Source: JAIMBK01 sp040755215 (GTDB lineage Bacteria; Bacillota; Desulfotomaculia; Desulfotomaculales; Nap2-2B). From it: 64,000 nt of DNA. A program made the translations under genes and the position numbers. The stretch is taken from the NCBI GenBank assembly GCA_040755215.1, contig JBFMBG010000002.1, positions 1-64,000 on the forward strand, given 5' to 3'. The notes beneath the pieces are model-generated. The model saw only the letters and a program-made list of their open reading frames with translations, was not told where the DNA came from and made no database searches. This document shows positions 34,265-42,123 of the stretch, one piece after another. Position 1 is the first letter of the stretch; each line of letters begins with the position of its first letter.

Positions 34265-34594
34265 AGTTGCAAGCACCTCCTTTGAAAATAGAGGCACAGA
34301 GGCAACAGGCACAAAGGCACAAAGGGAAATATGCCCGCGCTTTTAGCCTCATTTTCATTATTAATGGCGGGGACGAACGTTCCCATGGGGAACTCCTTTG
34401 AAAATAGCTTTCTGCGATTAAGTTAAGTGCCTGGCACTTAACTTACGCTCGTTACCGGCCCTTCGCATATGTTGCTCCTGGCAAAACGGACGGCAAGCCG
34501 GTGGTTTTTCATTCTTTGTGGCGGAGACGCGCAGGTTAAAAGTGGGGGGAAGAGGAAGGGGGGTTTCCCCCTCCGCTTCCCCTGTTTTTGCCGC
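34265..34594. repeat. Repeat-rich gap between livJ and livH
   Basis: No gene. From livJ downwards it holds a purine/pyrimidine-rich hairpin of GGGGGAA/TTCCCCC type (about 34545-34590), the 23-bp perfect palindrome at 34421-34443, a near-palindrome GGGACGAACGTTCCC (34371-34385), and an 8-base-period tract (GGCACAGA/GGCAACA/GGCACAAA/GGCACAAA, about 34291-34324). The hairpins may tune expression of livJ against the permeases. Confidence 0.6.
34421..34443. repeat. Perfect 23-bp palindrome with GTGCC-T-GGCAC core
   Basis: AGTTAAGTGCC-T-GGCACTTAACT. Same plan as the element at the 3' end of glcD (18471-18511). It looks like a dispersed palindromic repeat family, possibly mobile or acting as RNA hairpin. 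Confidence 0.8.
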
Positions 34595-35911
34595 TTACTT
34601 CCTGTCCTTCCACCTGGGGGTCGGCCAGATGATCTGTTTGGAAGCCAGATCCCACGGCCACACAGTTACGTACTGGCCGTCCTGGATCTGGACGATGATC
34701 CCTGAGCCGAGCACGTTCTGGTGGGTTGCCGGGTCGAACTTGACCCCCTGCCAGGGCATGATCAATTGGTCTCCCGGTATATTCGTTTCTTCCAGGGCCT
34801 TTTTTATCGCCGCCGGGTCGGTGGAGCCCGCCCGGTTGATGGCGTCGGCCAAAACCAGGAGAGCGGTGAAGGCGCGGGCTGAATTGCCGTTCATGTTCGA
34901 GCCGTATTTTTGTTTATAGAGGTCATTTACCTTTTCGACGATTGGTTTCTTTTTACCGAAGTCCAGCGCCCAGACTTCACGGCTGAAAACGTAATAGCCG
35001 TCTTTGCCCAACGCCTTCAGATACTCCGTGTCAATAAAGCCGGCGTCCATGGCCAGGATGGCGTCTGGATTATAGTCCATATCCTTGTATGTCTTCATGT
35101 ACAGGATGGCGTCGGAAGCGTAGGAAGCCTGCAGGACGACGTTCGCCCCGGAAGCTTTGAGCTTTTGCACCTCGCTGCCGACGTTGGTGCTTTTGGCCGG
35201 GTAGGCGATGTCGGCCACCACGTTATAGCCGAATTCCTTGGCAAATTTATTTTCCGCTTTGCCCACATCCGTGCCCCAAAGGGTATTTTCGTAGACAATG
35301 CCCAGCTTTGGATCTTTGACTGTTCCCTTTTTCTTCAAGTCCTCGAGGAACTGGAAGAAATTCTTGGCAAACATGTCGTCATCAGGGGTGGTGCGGAAAA
35401 ACCACTTAAAGTTTCGCTGCGTCAAGGTAGGAGAGGTGGACGTGCCGTTCACAAAGGGGATGCCGTAGCGCTCCGCAACCTGGCTGGCCGTCGCCGTCAC
35501 CGCGCTGTGGTAACAGCCGATCAGGGCGGCAACCTTTTCCTGGTTAATCAGCCGCTCCGCCTCGCTCATTCCTTTTTCCGCCGAACCCTGGTGGTCTCCG
35601 GATACGATGGTGACGGTGGCCCCGCCCAGGTTGGGCAAGCCCTTCGTTTTCGCCAGGGGCAGGTTCAGGTCCGGGTATTCGCCGTTAATGATTTCGGCGG
35701 CCAGCTTTACTCCGTTCATCAGATCGATCCCGGTAACGGCCGCGGCGCCCGTCAGCGGATAGATGGTGCCGATCTTAACTTCCTTGGCCGCCGGTTTTTC
35801 CTGGGCCTGTCCGGGCGGCTTTTTTTGCGAGGCGCACCCGGCGCCGGCCAGGGCCACAATCAACACCGCCGCCACGAGCCAAAGGCTCCTCTTCATTTTC
35901 CAAAAAGACAT
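34595..35911 (-). CDS. livJ: Liv-type substrate-binding lipoprotein
   Basis: 438 residues from ATG 35911 with AAGGAGG nine bases upstream. A lipoprotein signal with lipobox LAGAGC is followed by a periplasmic-binding-protein type I fold (KIGTIYPLTGAAAVTGIDLMNGVKLA; YHSAVTATASQVAERYGIPFVN). It catches the substrate outside the membrane and hands it to LivH/M. Ligand unknown; the linked pxp genes point to 5-oxoproline or similar. IclR regulator gene lies just upstream... on the same strand. Confidence 0.93.
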   Translation of the reverse strand: MSFWKMKRSLWLVAAVLIVALAGAGCASQKKPPGQAQEKPAAKEVKIGTIYPLTGAAAVTGIDLMNGVKLAAEIINGEYPDLNLPLAKTKGLPNLGGATVTIVSGDHQGSAEKGMSEAERLINQEKVAALIGCYHSAVTATASQVAERYGIPFVNGTSTSPTLTQRNFKWFFRTTPDDDMFAKNFFQFLEDLKKKGTVKDPKLGIVYENTLWGTDVGKAENKFAKEFGYNVVADIAYPAKSTNVGSEVQKLKASGANVVLQASYASDAILYMKTYKDMDYNPDAILAMDAGFIDTEYLKALGKDGYYVFSREVWALDFGKKKPIVEKVNDLYKQKYGSNMNGNSARAFTALLVLADAINRAGSTDPAAIKKALEETNIPGDQLIMPWQGVKFDPATHQNVLGSGIIVQIQDGQYVTVWPWDLASKQIIWPTPRWKDRK

Positions 35912-36006
35912 TAAAAGCAACCTCCTTCACGTAAAATTTTAAATTGTCAGCTTATTGGCCGGCCTGATTAAATTGTTAAAACTTTTTTCCTTCACCTCCC
36001 CCGCAA

Positions 36007-36777
36007 TTAATCAAAATAACCGAGGCTGCGGGATATGTCCCGGGCGGTTTGCCGGAGAACGGGCAGCAGCCTCTCGACGTCCTCGTCCTGGTAGGCGTGA
36101 AGAGGCCCGGCAATGCTCAGGGCGGCAACCACCTTTTTGGCGTGGTCGCGCAGAGGAACGGCCAGCTCAGCCGAGCCGGGCTCGAGTTCTGCCCTGCTCA
36201 AAGCGTATCCCGTTTTTCTCACCTCGGCCAGAACACCGAGCAACCTGGGAACGTCCGTTATCGTCGCGGGTGTGTGCACCACGGGCGGCCGCTTTTTGAG
36301 GATGCCGGCGATCTTCTCTTCAGGCATAAAAGCCAGGAGCAGGCGCGTTGAGGCGCCGGCGTAAAGCGGCGCCCGCCGGCCGGGGCGGATATACAGCCGC
36401 ACGGGCTTGATCGCTTCCACCACTTCCACGTACACGCCTTCCAGGCCGTCCACAACAACCAGCTGAACTGAATCGCCAACCTCGTTGCGCAGTTTAATCA
36501 TGTGGGGAAGGGCTACCCTGCGCACTTCCAGCTGTTCCTTCACCATGCTCCCCAGCTCTAAAAGCTTAAAACCCAGCCCGTACCGGTATTCTTTGTTATG
36601 ATCCGGAATCCTGTGCAGAAAGCCGGCGTGTTCTAAGGTAGTCACCAGCCGGTAGGTGGTGGAGCGTGAAAATTTGGTCAGGACGCAAAGTTCATCGAGG
36701 GTAAGCACCGGTTGTTCCTTGGTAAAGTAGTTGAGTAGAGAAAGGGCTTTCGCTACGCTGGAAATGTGGTGATGCAT
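36007..36777 (-). CDS. IclR-family transcriptional regulator
   Basis: 256 residues: N-terminal winged helix-turn-helix (about 1-70; SVAKALSLLNYFTKEQPVLTLDELC...SRSTTYRLVTTLE) and a C-terminal IclR effector domain (about 80-250). It is encoded directly upstream of livJ, so it probably controls the liv-pxp genes in response to the imported compound or its product. The DNA site was not identified. Confidence 0.92.
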   Translation of the reverse strand: MHHHISSVAKALSLLNYFTKEQPVLTLDELCVLTKFSRSTTYRLVTTLEHAGFLHRIPDHNKEYRYGLGFKLLELGSMVKEQLEVRRVALPHMIKLRNEVGDSVQLVVVDGLEGVYVEVVEAIKPVRLYIRPGRRAPLYAGASTRLLLAFMPEEKIAGILKKRPPVVHTPATITDVPRLLGVLAEVRKTGYALSRAELEPGSAELAVPLRDHAKKVVAALSIAGPLHAYQDEDVERLLPVLRQTARDISRSLGYFD

Positions 36778-37011
36778 TTCTGTTGACCGTCTTTCCTTAA
36801 TTTACCTTTCACATTATGAATTGTTAATTTATCATTGAGAAATCAAAAATACCTATTCTCCCATAATTTTATAAATCCTGCTTCCAAACCGATCATTTTC
36901 GAAAAAATTTTTTGCCGGCACCTCGAAAAAAGAAAAACGCTTCCCTATAAAAGGAAACGCTTAAAATTCGCAAGAAACGGGAACAAGCCCCCGATTCAGA
37001 AAAAATTTAAA

Positions 37012-38274
37012 TCACATCACCCGCCCCGCCGCCTGGTGCAGGGCGGCGCAGTCGTCCCACGGGCCGACGCTGGCGATGGCGAAGGTTTCCGGGGTCAGCG
37101 CGGTGCGGGCAAACTCCCTGATCTGCTCTGCCGTCACCTGGTTTATTTTTTCCACCACTTCTTCCGGCGGAACCACTTTTCCCAGGTAAAGCTGGGATTT
37201 GGCCAGCCTGCTCATCCGCGTGCTGACGTTTTCCAGGCTTAAAAACAGGTTGCCTTTCATCTGGTCTTTGGCCCGGCGCAATTCTTCTTCCGGAATGCCG
37301 TTTTTCTGGATGTTCCGGATCTCGTTGCAAACCAGCTCCATTACCGGCGCCACATTATTTTTGCTCAACCCTGCGTAAACGCAAAACAGGCCCGTATCAC
37401 GGTAACTGCTGTGGTAAGAGTAAATCGAGTACGCCAGGCCGCGGTTTTCGCGGATTTCCTGGAACAGCCGGGAGCTCAAACCGCCGCCCAGGATGGTGTT
37501 GATGATCTGAAAGACGTAGATCTGCTCGTGGTCCAGGGGCAGCCCCGGCGCGCCCAGGCATAAGTGGATTTGCTCCGTTTCTTTTTGCCTGCAGGTTACC
37601 AGGTGCTGCGGCACGGGCCGGTTTTGTTCGCGGCGGGAAGCCTGCCCGTTCGCGCCTTGAAAAACCTTTTGGATTTTTTCCACAGCCTGCTGGTGGTCGA
37701 TATTTCCGGCCAGGGCCACAATGAAATTCCCCGGGCGATAATTTTTCTGAAAGTAAGCGAGGATTTGCTCCCGGCTTAAACCGCCGATGACTCCGGCGTT
37801 GCCGATGATCGGGCGCCCCAAGGAATGACCCTGCCAGATGGTGTTGGCAAAGACGTCGTGGACCAGTTCGTCAGGGGTGTCTTCGTACATCTTGATTTCT
37901 TCGATGATCACGTTTCTTTCCCGGTCGATATCCTCCGGTTTAAAAAGGGGGTTAAAAATCATGTCCGCCAGAACATCCAGGGCAAGATCGAAGTATTCGT
38001 CCATCACCCGGGCGTAAAAACAGGTAAATTCTTTCGTGGTAAAGGCGTTTAACTGCCCGCCCACGGCGTCCAGCGCCTCGGCTATTTGCCTGGCCGTGCG
38101 CTTCCCGGTCCCCTTAAAAAGGAGGTGTTCAATAAAATGGGATACCCCCGCCAGCTCTTCCGGTTCGTCCCGCGAACCAACGTCCACCCAGACGCCCAGG
38201 GCTAGAGAGCGGACGTGGGGGATGTCTTCCGTCAAGATTTGCACTCCGTTGTCCAGCACCACTCTCTGGTACAT
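37012..38274 (-). CDS. mlpA: M16-family zinc processing peptidase
   Basis: 420 residues of the pitrilysin/insulinase family, with the inverted zinc motif HFIEHLLFKGT (HxxEH near 47-51) and the distal Glu in IIEEIKMYEDTP. It corresponds to the Bacillus ymxG/mlpA gene that follows pnp. In Bacillus the next gene would be ymxH; here a 21-kb insertion intervenes. Confidence 0.94.
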   Translation of the reverse strand: MYQRVVLDNGVQILTEDIPHVRSLALGVWVDVGSRDEPEELAGVSHFIEHLLFKGTGKRTARQIAEALDAVGGQLNAFTTKEFTCFYARVMDEYFDLALDVLADMIFNPLFKPEDIDRERNVIIEEIKMYEDTPDELVHDVFANTIWQGHSLGRPIIGNAGVIGGLSREQILAYFQKNYRPGNFIVALAGNIDHQQAVEKIQKVFQGANGQASRREQNRPVPQHLVTCRQKETEQIHLCLGAPGLPLDHEQIYVFQIINTILGGGLSSRLFQEIRENRGLAYSIYSYHSSYRDTGLFCVYAGLSKNNVAPVMELVCNEIRNIQKNGIPEEELRRAKDQMKGNLFLSLENVSTRMSRLAKSQLYLGKVVPPEEVVEKINQVTAEQIREFARTALTPETFAIASVGPWDDCAALHQAAGRVM

Positions 38275-38289
38275 AACGACTTAACTACC

Positions 38290-38430
38290 CCCTCGTAATG
38301 GTGGTTGGTGGTTAGTGGTTGGTGGTTGGGAGCGAAAGCGATCAACACGTTGTTTTAAACAGCGGATTACTGTGAAAAGAGCCCGAACGACTTCACCACC
38401 AACGGCCTCCAACCAAACGACGGTTGGCAA
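38290..38430. repeat. GGTTGGTGGTTAGT repeat, inverted ends
   Basis: Between pnp and the M16 gene. A tract GGTGGTTGGTGGTTAGTGG (from about 38300) recurs in looser inverted form (CACCACCAACGG..CCAACCAAACGAC, about 38393-38425), enclosing about 65 bases. A matching element sits at 63721-63866. It could fold into a long imperfect hairpin. Confidence 0.65.
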
Positions 38431-38434
38431 TTGG

Positions 38435-40645
38435 TTATCTGCGCGCCTCCCTGGCCCGCGCCGGACGCTTGTGGGGAGCTCCCGCGCCGGGGGTGCGTCT
38501 GGGTTCTACCGGCAGGGCGTCTTTGCGGGAAAGGCGCAACCGTCCCTGGTTGTCGTAGCCCAGAACCTTGACGACGATAGTGTCGCCTTCTTTGACCACG
38601 TCCTCAACCCTGTTCACGCGCTGGTGCGCCAGCTGGGAGATGTGCACCAGACCTTCTTTCCCCGGCAGGCCCAGCACCCCCGGAATAATCTCCACGAAGC
38701 AGCCGAAATCGGTCACCCGGGTGACTCTTCCGGTATAGATTGCGCCGGTGACGACCTCCTTGGTCAGACTTTCGATAATTTCCATCGCCCGCTGGCCCCC
38801 CTTGGGGTCAACGGCGGCGATAAAGACCCGGCCGTCGTCTTCAATGTCGATTTCGGCGTTGGTTTCTTCAATGATCTTTTTAATAATCCGGCCTCCGGGA
38901 CCGATGACGTCCCTGATTTTATCCGGATCGATCACCATGTGCAGGATGCGCGGCGCGTACGGCGACAGTTCCGGGCGGTAGGCAGGAATGACTTCCAGCA
39001 TCTTCTGCAGGATGTACATCCGCCCCGCGTGGGCCTGGGCCAGGGCCTTCGCCAGGATTTCCTTCGTCACCCCGGGGATCTTAATGTCCATTTGCAGGGC
39101 CGTTACGCCCTGGGCTGAGCCGGCCACCTTAAAATCCATGTCCCCCAGGTGGTCTTCGATCCCCTGGATGTCCGTCAACACGGCCACTTCGTCGCCCTCT
39201 TTCACCAGGCCCATGGCCACCCCGGAAACCGGGGCCTTGATCGGAACGCCCGCGTCCATCAGGCTTAAACAGCTGCCGCAAACGCTTCCCATGGATGTGG
39301 AGCCGTTGGATTCCAGGACCTCGGACACAATCCGGATGGTGTAGGGGAAGACGTCTTCCCCCGGAATAACCGCCTCCAGCGCCCGCTCGGCCAGCGCGCC
39401 GTGCCCGATCTCCCGGCGCCCGGGCGACCGGATCGGCCTTACCTCCCCGGTGCTGTACGGCGGGAAATTGTAGTGGTGCATGAACCGCTTGGTCTCCTCC
39501 ACGTCCAGCCCGTCTAAAATCTGCTCGTCCGAAATGGGGCCCAGGGTCACGGTGGAAAGCACCTGCGTTTGCCCCCGCCGGAAAAGGGCCGATCCGTGGG
39601 TTCTGGGCAAAAGCCCCACCTCGATGGCCAGCGGGCGAACCTCGTCCAGGGCCCGGCCGTCGATCCGGATTTTGTGCTTCAGGATGAACTCCCGGACGAC
39701 TTTCTTTTCGGTGTTTTCCAAAATCTTTAGAATGCTTTTCTCCTCTTCCGGGAAGGTTTCTAAATACGCCTGCGCCAGCTGGGTTTTTACTTCTTCGAAC
39801 AATTTTTCCCTTTCTTTTTTGTCCAGCCTTTCGGCGATGCAGCGCTGCACCGCGGCCCTGATTTTTTCCTCCGCCTCGCCGGCTATGGCCTGCTCCACTT
39901 CCGGATTAATTTCTTCGATTACCGGCTCGAACTTCGGCCTGGCCAGGCCGCGGGCCAGAGCCTCTTCCCGGAAAGCTTTTATAAAATTGACAATTTCTTT
40001 AACCTTCTGGTGCCCAAAAGCAATTCCTTCTAAAATGGTTTCCTCGGGCACTTCCCGGGCGCCGGCCTCCACCATCATCACGGCTTCCTCCGTACCCGCA
40101 ACGACGAGATGCAGCTGGTTTTTTTCCGCCTGGGCCAGGGTGGGGTTGATGACCAGCCGGCCGTCCACCAGGCCCACGATAACGCCGCCGATGGGACCGC
40201 CGAAGGGAATCTCGCTCACGTGCAAAGCAGCGGAAGCGCCGATCATGGCGGTGATTTCCGGCGGATTATCCTGGTCGACGGAAAGGACGGTGGCCACCAC
40301 CTGCACTTCGTTCCGGAAGCCCTTGGGAAAAAGCGGGCGGATGGGGCGGTCAATCAGGCGGGCGCTCAAAATGGCCTTTTCGCTGGGGCGGCCCTCGCGC
40401 TTAATAAACCCCCCGGGAATTCTGCCCACCGCGTAAAGCCTTTCTTCGTAATCCACCGTCAGCGGGAAAAAATCAATTCCTTCACGTACTTCCGGCGCCA
40501 TGGTGGCGGTAACCAGCACCACCGTATCGCCGTACCTGACCAGAACGGAGCCGCCGGCCTGCCTGGCCACCTTGCCCAGCTGCAGTTTCAGGGGCCGGCC
40601 CCCGATGTCGATTTCCCTTTCTAATATTCCTTGCTCTTCGGTCAT
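38435..40645 (-). CDS. pnp: Polyribonucleotide nucleotidyltransferase
   Basis: 736 residues: two RNase PH domains (about 12-145 and 325-460) with an all-helical linker, KH (about 555-615) and S1 (about 620-690) RNA-binding domains. It degrades RNA phosphorolytically from the 3' end. The FFPLTVDYEE and GRREIGHGALAERAL motifs are as in the family. It follows rpsO, with a hairpin between them. Confidence 0.98.
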   Translation of the reverse strand: MTEEQGILEREIDIGGRPLKLQLGKVARQAGGSVLVRYGDTVVLVTATMAPEVREGIDFFPLTVDYEERLYAVGRIPGGFIKREGRPSEKAILSARLIDRPIRPLFPKGFRNEVQVVATVLSVDQDNPPEITAMIGASAALHVSEIPFGGPIGGVIVGLVDGRLVINPTLAQAEKNQLHLVVAGTEEAVMMVEAGAREVPEETILEGIAFGHQKVKEIVNFIKAFREEALARGLARPKFEPVIEEINPEVEQAIAGEAEEKIRAAVQRCIAERLDKKEREKLFEEVKTQLAQAYLETFPEEEKSILKILENTEKKVVREFILKHKIRIDGRALDEVRPLAIEVGLLPRTHGSALFRRGQTQVLSTVTLGPISDEQILDGLDVEETKRFMHHYNFPPYSTGEVRPIRSPGRREIGHGALAERALEAVIPGEDVFPYTIRIVSEVLESNGSTSMGSVCGSCLSLMDAGVPIKAPVSGVAMGLVKEGDEVAVLTDIQGIEDHLGDMDFKVAGSAQGVTALQMDIKIPGVTKEILAKALAQAHAGRMYILQKMLEVIPAYRPELSPYAPRILHMVIDPDKIRDVIGPGGRIIKKIIEETNAEIDIEDDGRVFIAAVDPKGGQRAMEIIESLTKEVVTGAIYTGRVTRVTDFGCFVEIIPGVLGLPGKEGLVHISQLAHQRVNRVEDVVKEGDTIVVKVLGYDNQGRLRLSRKDALPVEPRRTPGAGAPHKRPARAREARR

Positions 40646-40707
40646 GAAAAGTTAAACCTCCTGTTTTCCGTTCAATTTTAGTATCCCCCCGGCGCAATAT
40701 TTTAGAA

Positions 40708-40729
40708 AAAGCGGGGGCAACCCCGCTTT
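40708..40729 (-). terminator. Hairpin between rpsO and pnp
   Basis: AAAGCGGGG-GCAA-CCCCGCTTT, a GNRA-like loop on a 9-bp stem, followed on the minus strand by CTTTTTC. It is a terminator, attenuator or RNA-processing site; partial read-through into pnp is usual in this operon. Confidence 0.75.
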
Positions 40730-40741
40730 CCCATGGTCACG

Positions 40742-41011
<270 letters not shown>

Positions 41012-41092
41012 TCGCTCACCTCCCCGTATTCTGACCTAATCGCTGCAGACTAAGTGAACCGTCGTCAAAAGGCGCATTACCTGGTCTGCAGT

Positions 41093-41314
41093 TCATTTAC
41101 CGATAATCGTGATCACCAGGCGGCCGTCCGGGATGTCCTTGGCAACCAGGTCAAACACCCGGCCCGATTTGGCCAGAAAGCCGCGAAAACGGGTGGCCGT
41201 CGGGATCCGCCCCGGAATGCTGCCGGCGGCGTTAACGATGTCCGCCACCGTTATTTTCTCCTGGCGCAGGTCGTTCAGCCTTTTGCGGGCGTGTTCGGTA
41301 ATGATTACGCGCAT
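41093..41314 (-). CDS. Small conserved-looking protein, DUF4258-like
   Basis: A 73-residue protein, MRVIITEHARKRLNDL..., with the 'HA-R---R' start seen in DUF4258/BrnT-like small proteins and a C-terminal LVITIIGK strand. It starts at the base after the stop of the upstream partner gene (TAAATG). The pairing of two tiny coupled genes hints at a toxin-antitoxin-like module, but there is no other support. Confidence 0.65.
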   Translation of the reverse strand: MRVIITEHARKRLNDLRQEKITVADIVNAAGSIPGRIPTATRFRGFLAKSGRVFDLVAKDIPDGRLVITIIGK

Positions 41315-41542
41315 TTACAAAAGGCCTCCGAGCGAAAACAGGTTGTCTGCTTCCTCCGCCAGGAAGGCGTAAAGGGCGTCCTGAAAAGCGTTAATGACCG
41401 GATCTTCCAGATTCGCCTGCCGGTAAATCTGCTCCAGTTCGTTTTTCAGCTCCTGGAATTCCTCGCTTAAACAAATGAGAGCGATTGACCGGACCCACTT
41501 TTTGATTTCCTCTTCCGAGGAATCGAACCTGGGCACCCCCAT
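41315..41542 (-). CDS. Small helical protein, unknown
   Basis: 75 residues from ATG 41542 with GGAGA upstream; the longer frame to 41587 would start inside the promoter. Acidic and helical (SEEEIKKWVRSIALICLSEEFQELKNELEQIY). It is coupled to the DUF4258-like gene and has its own promoter (41586-41614). Confidence 0.6.
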   Translation of the reverse strand: MGVPRFDSSEEEIKKWVRSIALICLSEEFQELKNELEQIYRQANLEDPVINAFQDALYAFLAEEADNLFSLGGLL

Positions 41543-41585
41543 GCAGCGTCTCCTTTCCCGGGGCAGAGGGACTTTGACACCAACC

Positions 41586-41614
41586 ATTTTAGCATAATTA
41601 AAAAGAGAAGTAAA
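41586..41614 (-). promoter_or_regulatory. Sigma-A promoter of the small gene pair
   Basis: Minus strand TTTACT (41609-41614), 17-base spacer, extended -10 TGCTAAAAT (hexamer 41586-41591). Confidence 0.65.
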
Positions 41615-41639
41615 CTTGATTCTGTGCTACATGAGGGGT

Positions 41640-42021
41640 TTTCTTTAATATTGCGCCCTAATTAAAAGCATTCCCGCGTGCCATTTCAAGGGTCAGCTTA
41701 ATCAATAAGAAGACCTCCTGGTACAGAAAGATAAGGACAAAACTAAAATGTACCGGATGTCGTTGTCTTTACTCATAATTTTCCTTTACTTTCGTTTATT
41801 AGTTACACCGGTCCCCCTCCGGCAACGGGCAAACGGAGTTTTATTCTCATGTGCTACACCTTGCTGCACGCGGAGCTATTATTTCCCAATTCAAAAGAGC
41901 ATATTTGGAACACCCGGATTCGGTTCCGGGTTTTTTTATTGAAGAAAGTTTGCCGGCAATGCATAATTGTATTAAAGTAATAACTTAATATTATAGGCAA
42001 ATTAGTACTTTACGAAATTGG
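41640..42021. other. Intergenic region, possible small RNA ending in a terminator
   Basis: No convincing protein gene (a 64-codon frame at 41748-41942 lacks a ribosome binding site and spans the terminator). The plus-strand terminator at 41913-41936 has no gene upstream to serve, so a non-coding transcript of up to about 200 bases is possible. A CTCCG...CGGAG stem (about 41817-41840) is the only other structure noted. Confidence 0.35.
41913..41936 (+). terminator. Intrinsic terminator, plus strand
   Basis: ACCCGGA-TTCGGT-TCCGGGT stem-loop followed by TTTTTT. It insulates the sigma-54 promoter of the oxidoreductase gene from upstream transcription. Confidence 0.8.
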
Positions 42022-42039
42022 TAATACACTTATGTATTA
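42022..42039. promoter_or_regulatory. Upstream activator site (dyad D)
   Basis: TAATACA-CTTA-TGTATTA, a perfect dyad centred 50.5 bp upstream of the -24 element at 42081. Same motif as sites at 52428, 57694, 57760 and 57946. Confidence 0.75.
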
Positions 42040-42080
42040 CTATGTGGAAAACAATTGCTAAAAAACAATTACTTTAAAAT

Positions 42081-42096
42081 TGGCATTATTTTTGCT
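42081..42096 (+). promoter_or_regulatory. Sigma-54 promoter of the oxidoreductase gene
   Basis: TGGCAT-TATTT-TTGCT: GG and GC at correct spacing (consensus TGGCAC-N5-TTGCW). About 28 bases to the gene start. Confidence 0.82.
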
Positions 42097-42123
42097 ATTT
42101 GAATTTTTTGAGGTGAGTTAAAA

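Noticed and set aside
36930..36965. Possible terminator after the M16 protease gene
   Set aside because: The repeated AACGCTT blocks are direct rather than inverted, leaving only a short TTCC/GGAA stem. Too weak to list.
41748..41942. 64-codon plus-strand frame with hydrophobic start
   Set aside because: No Shine-Dalgarno, and it runs through the terminator stem.
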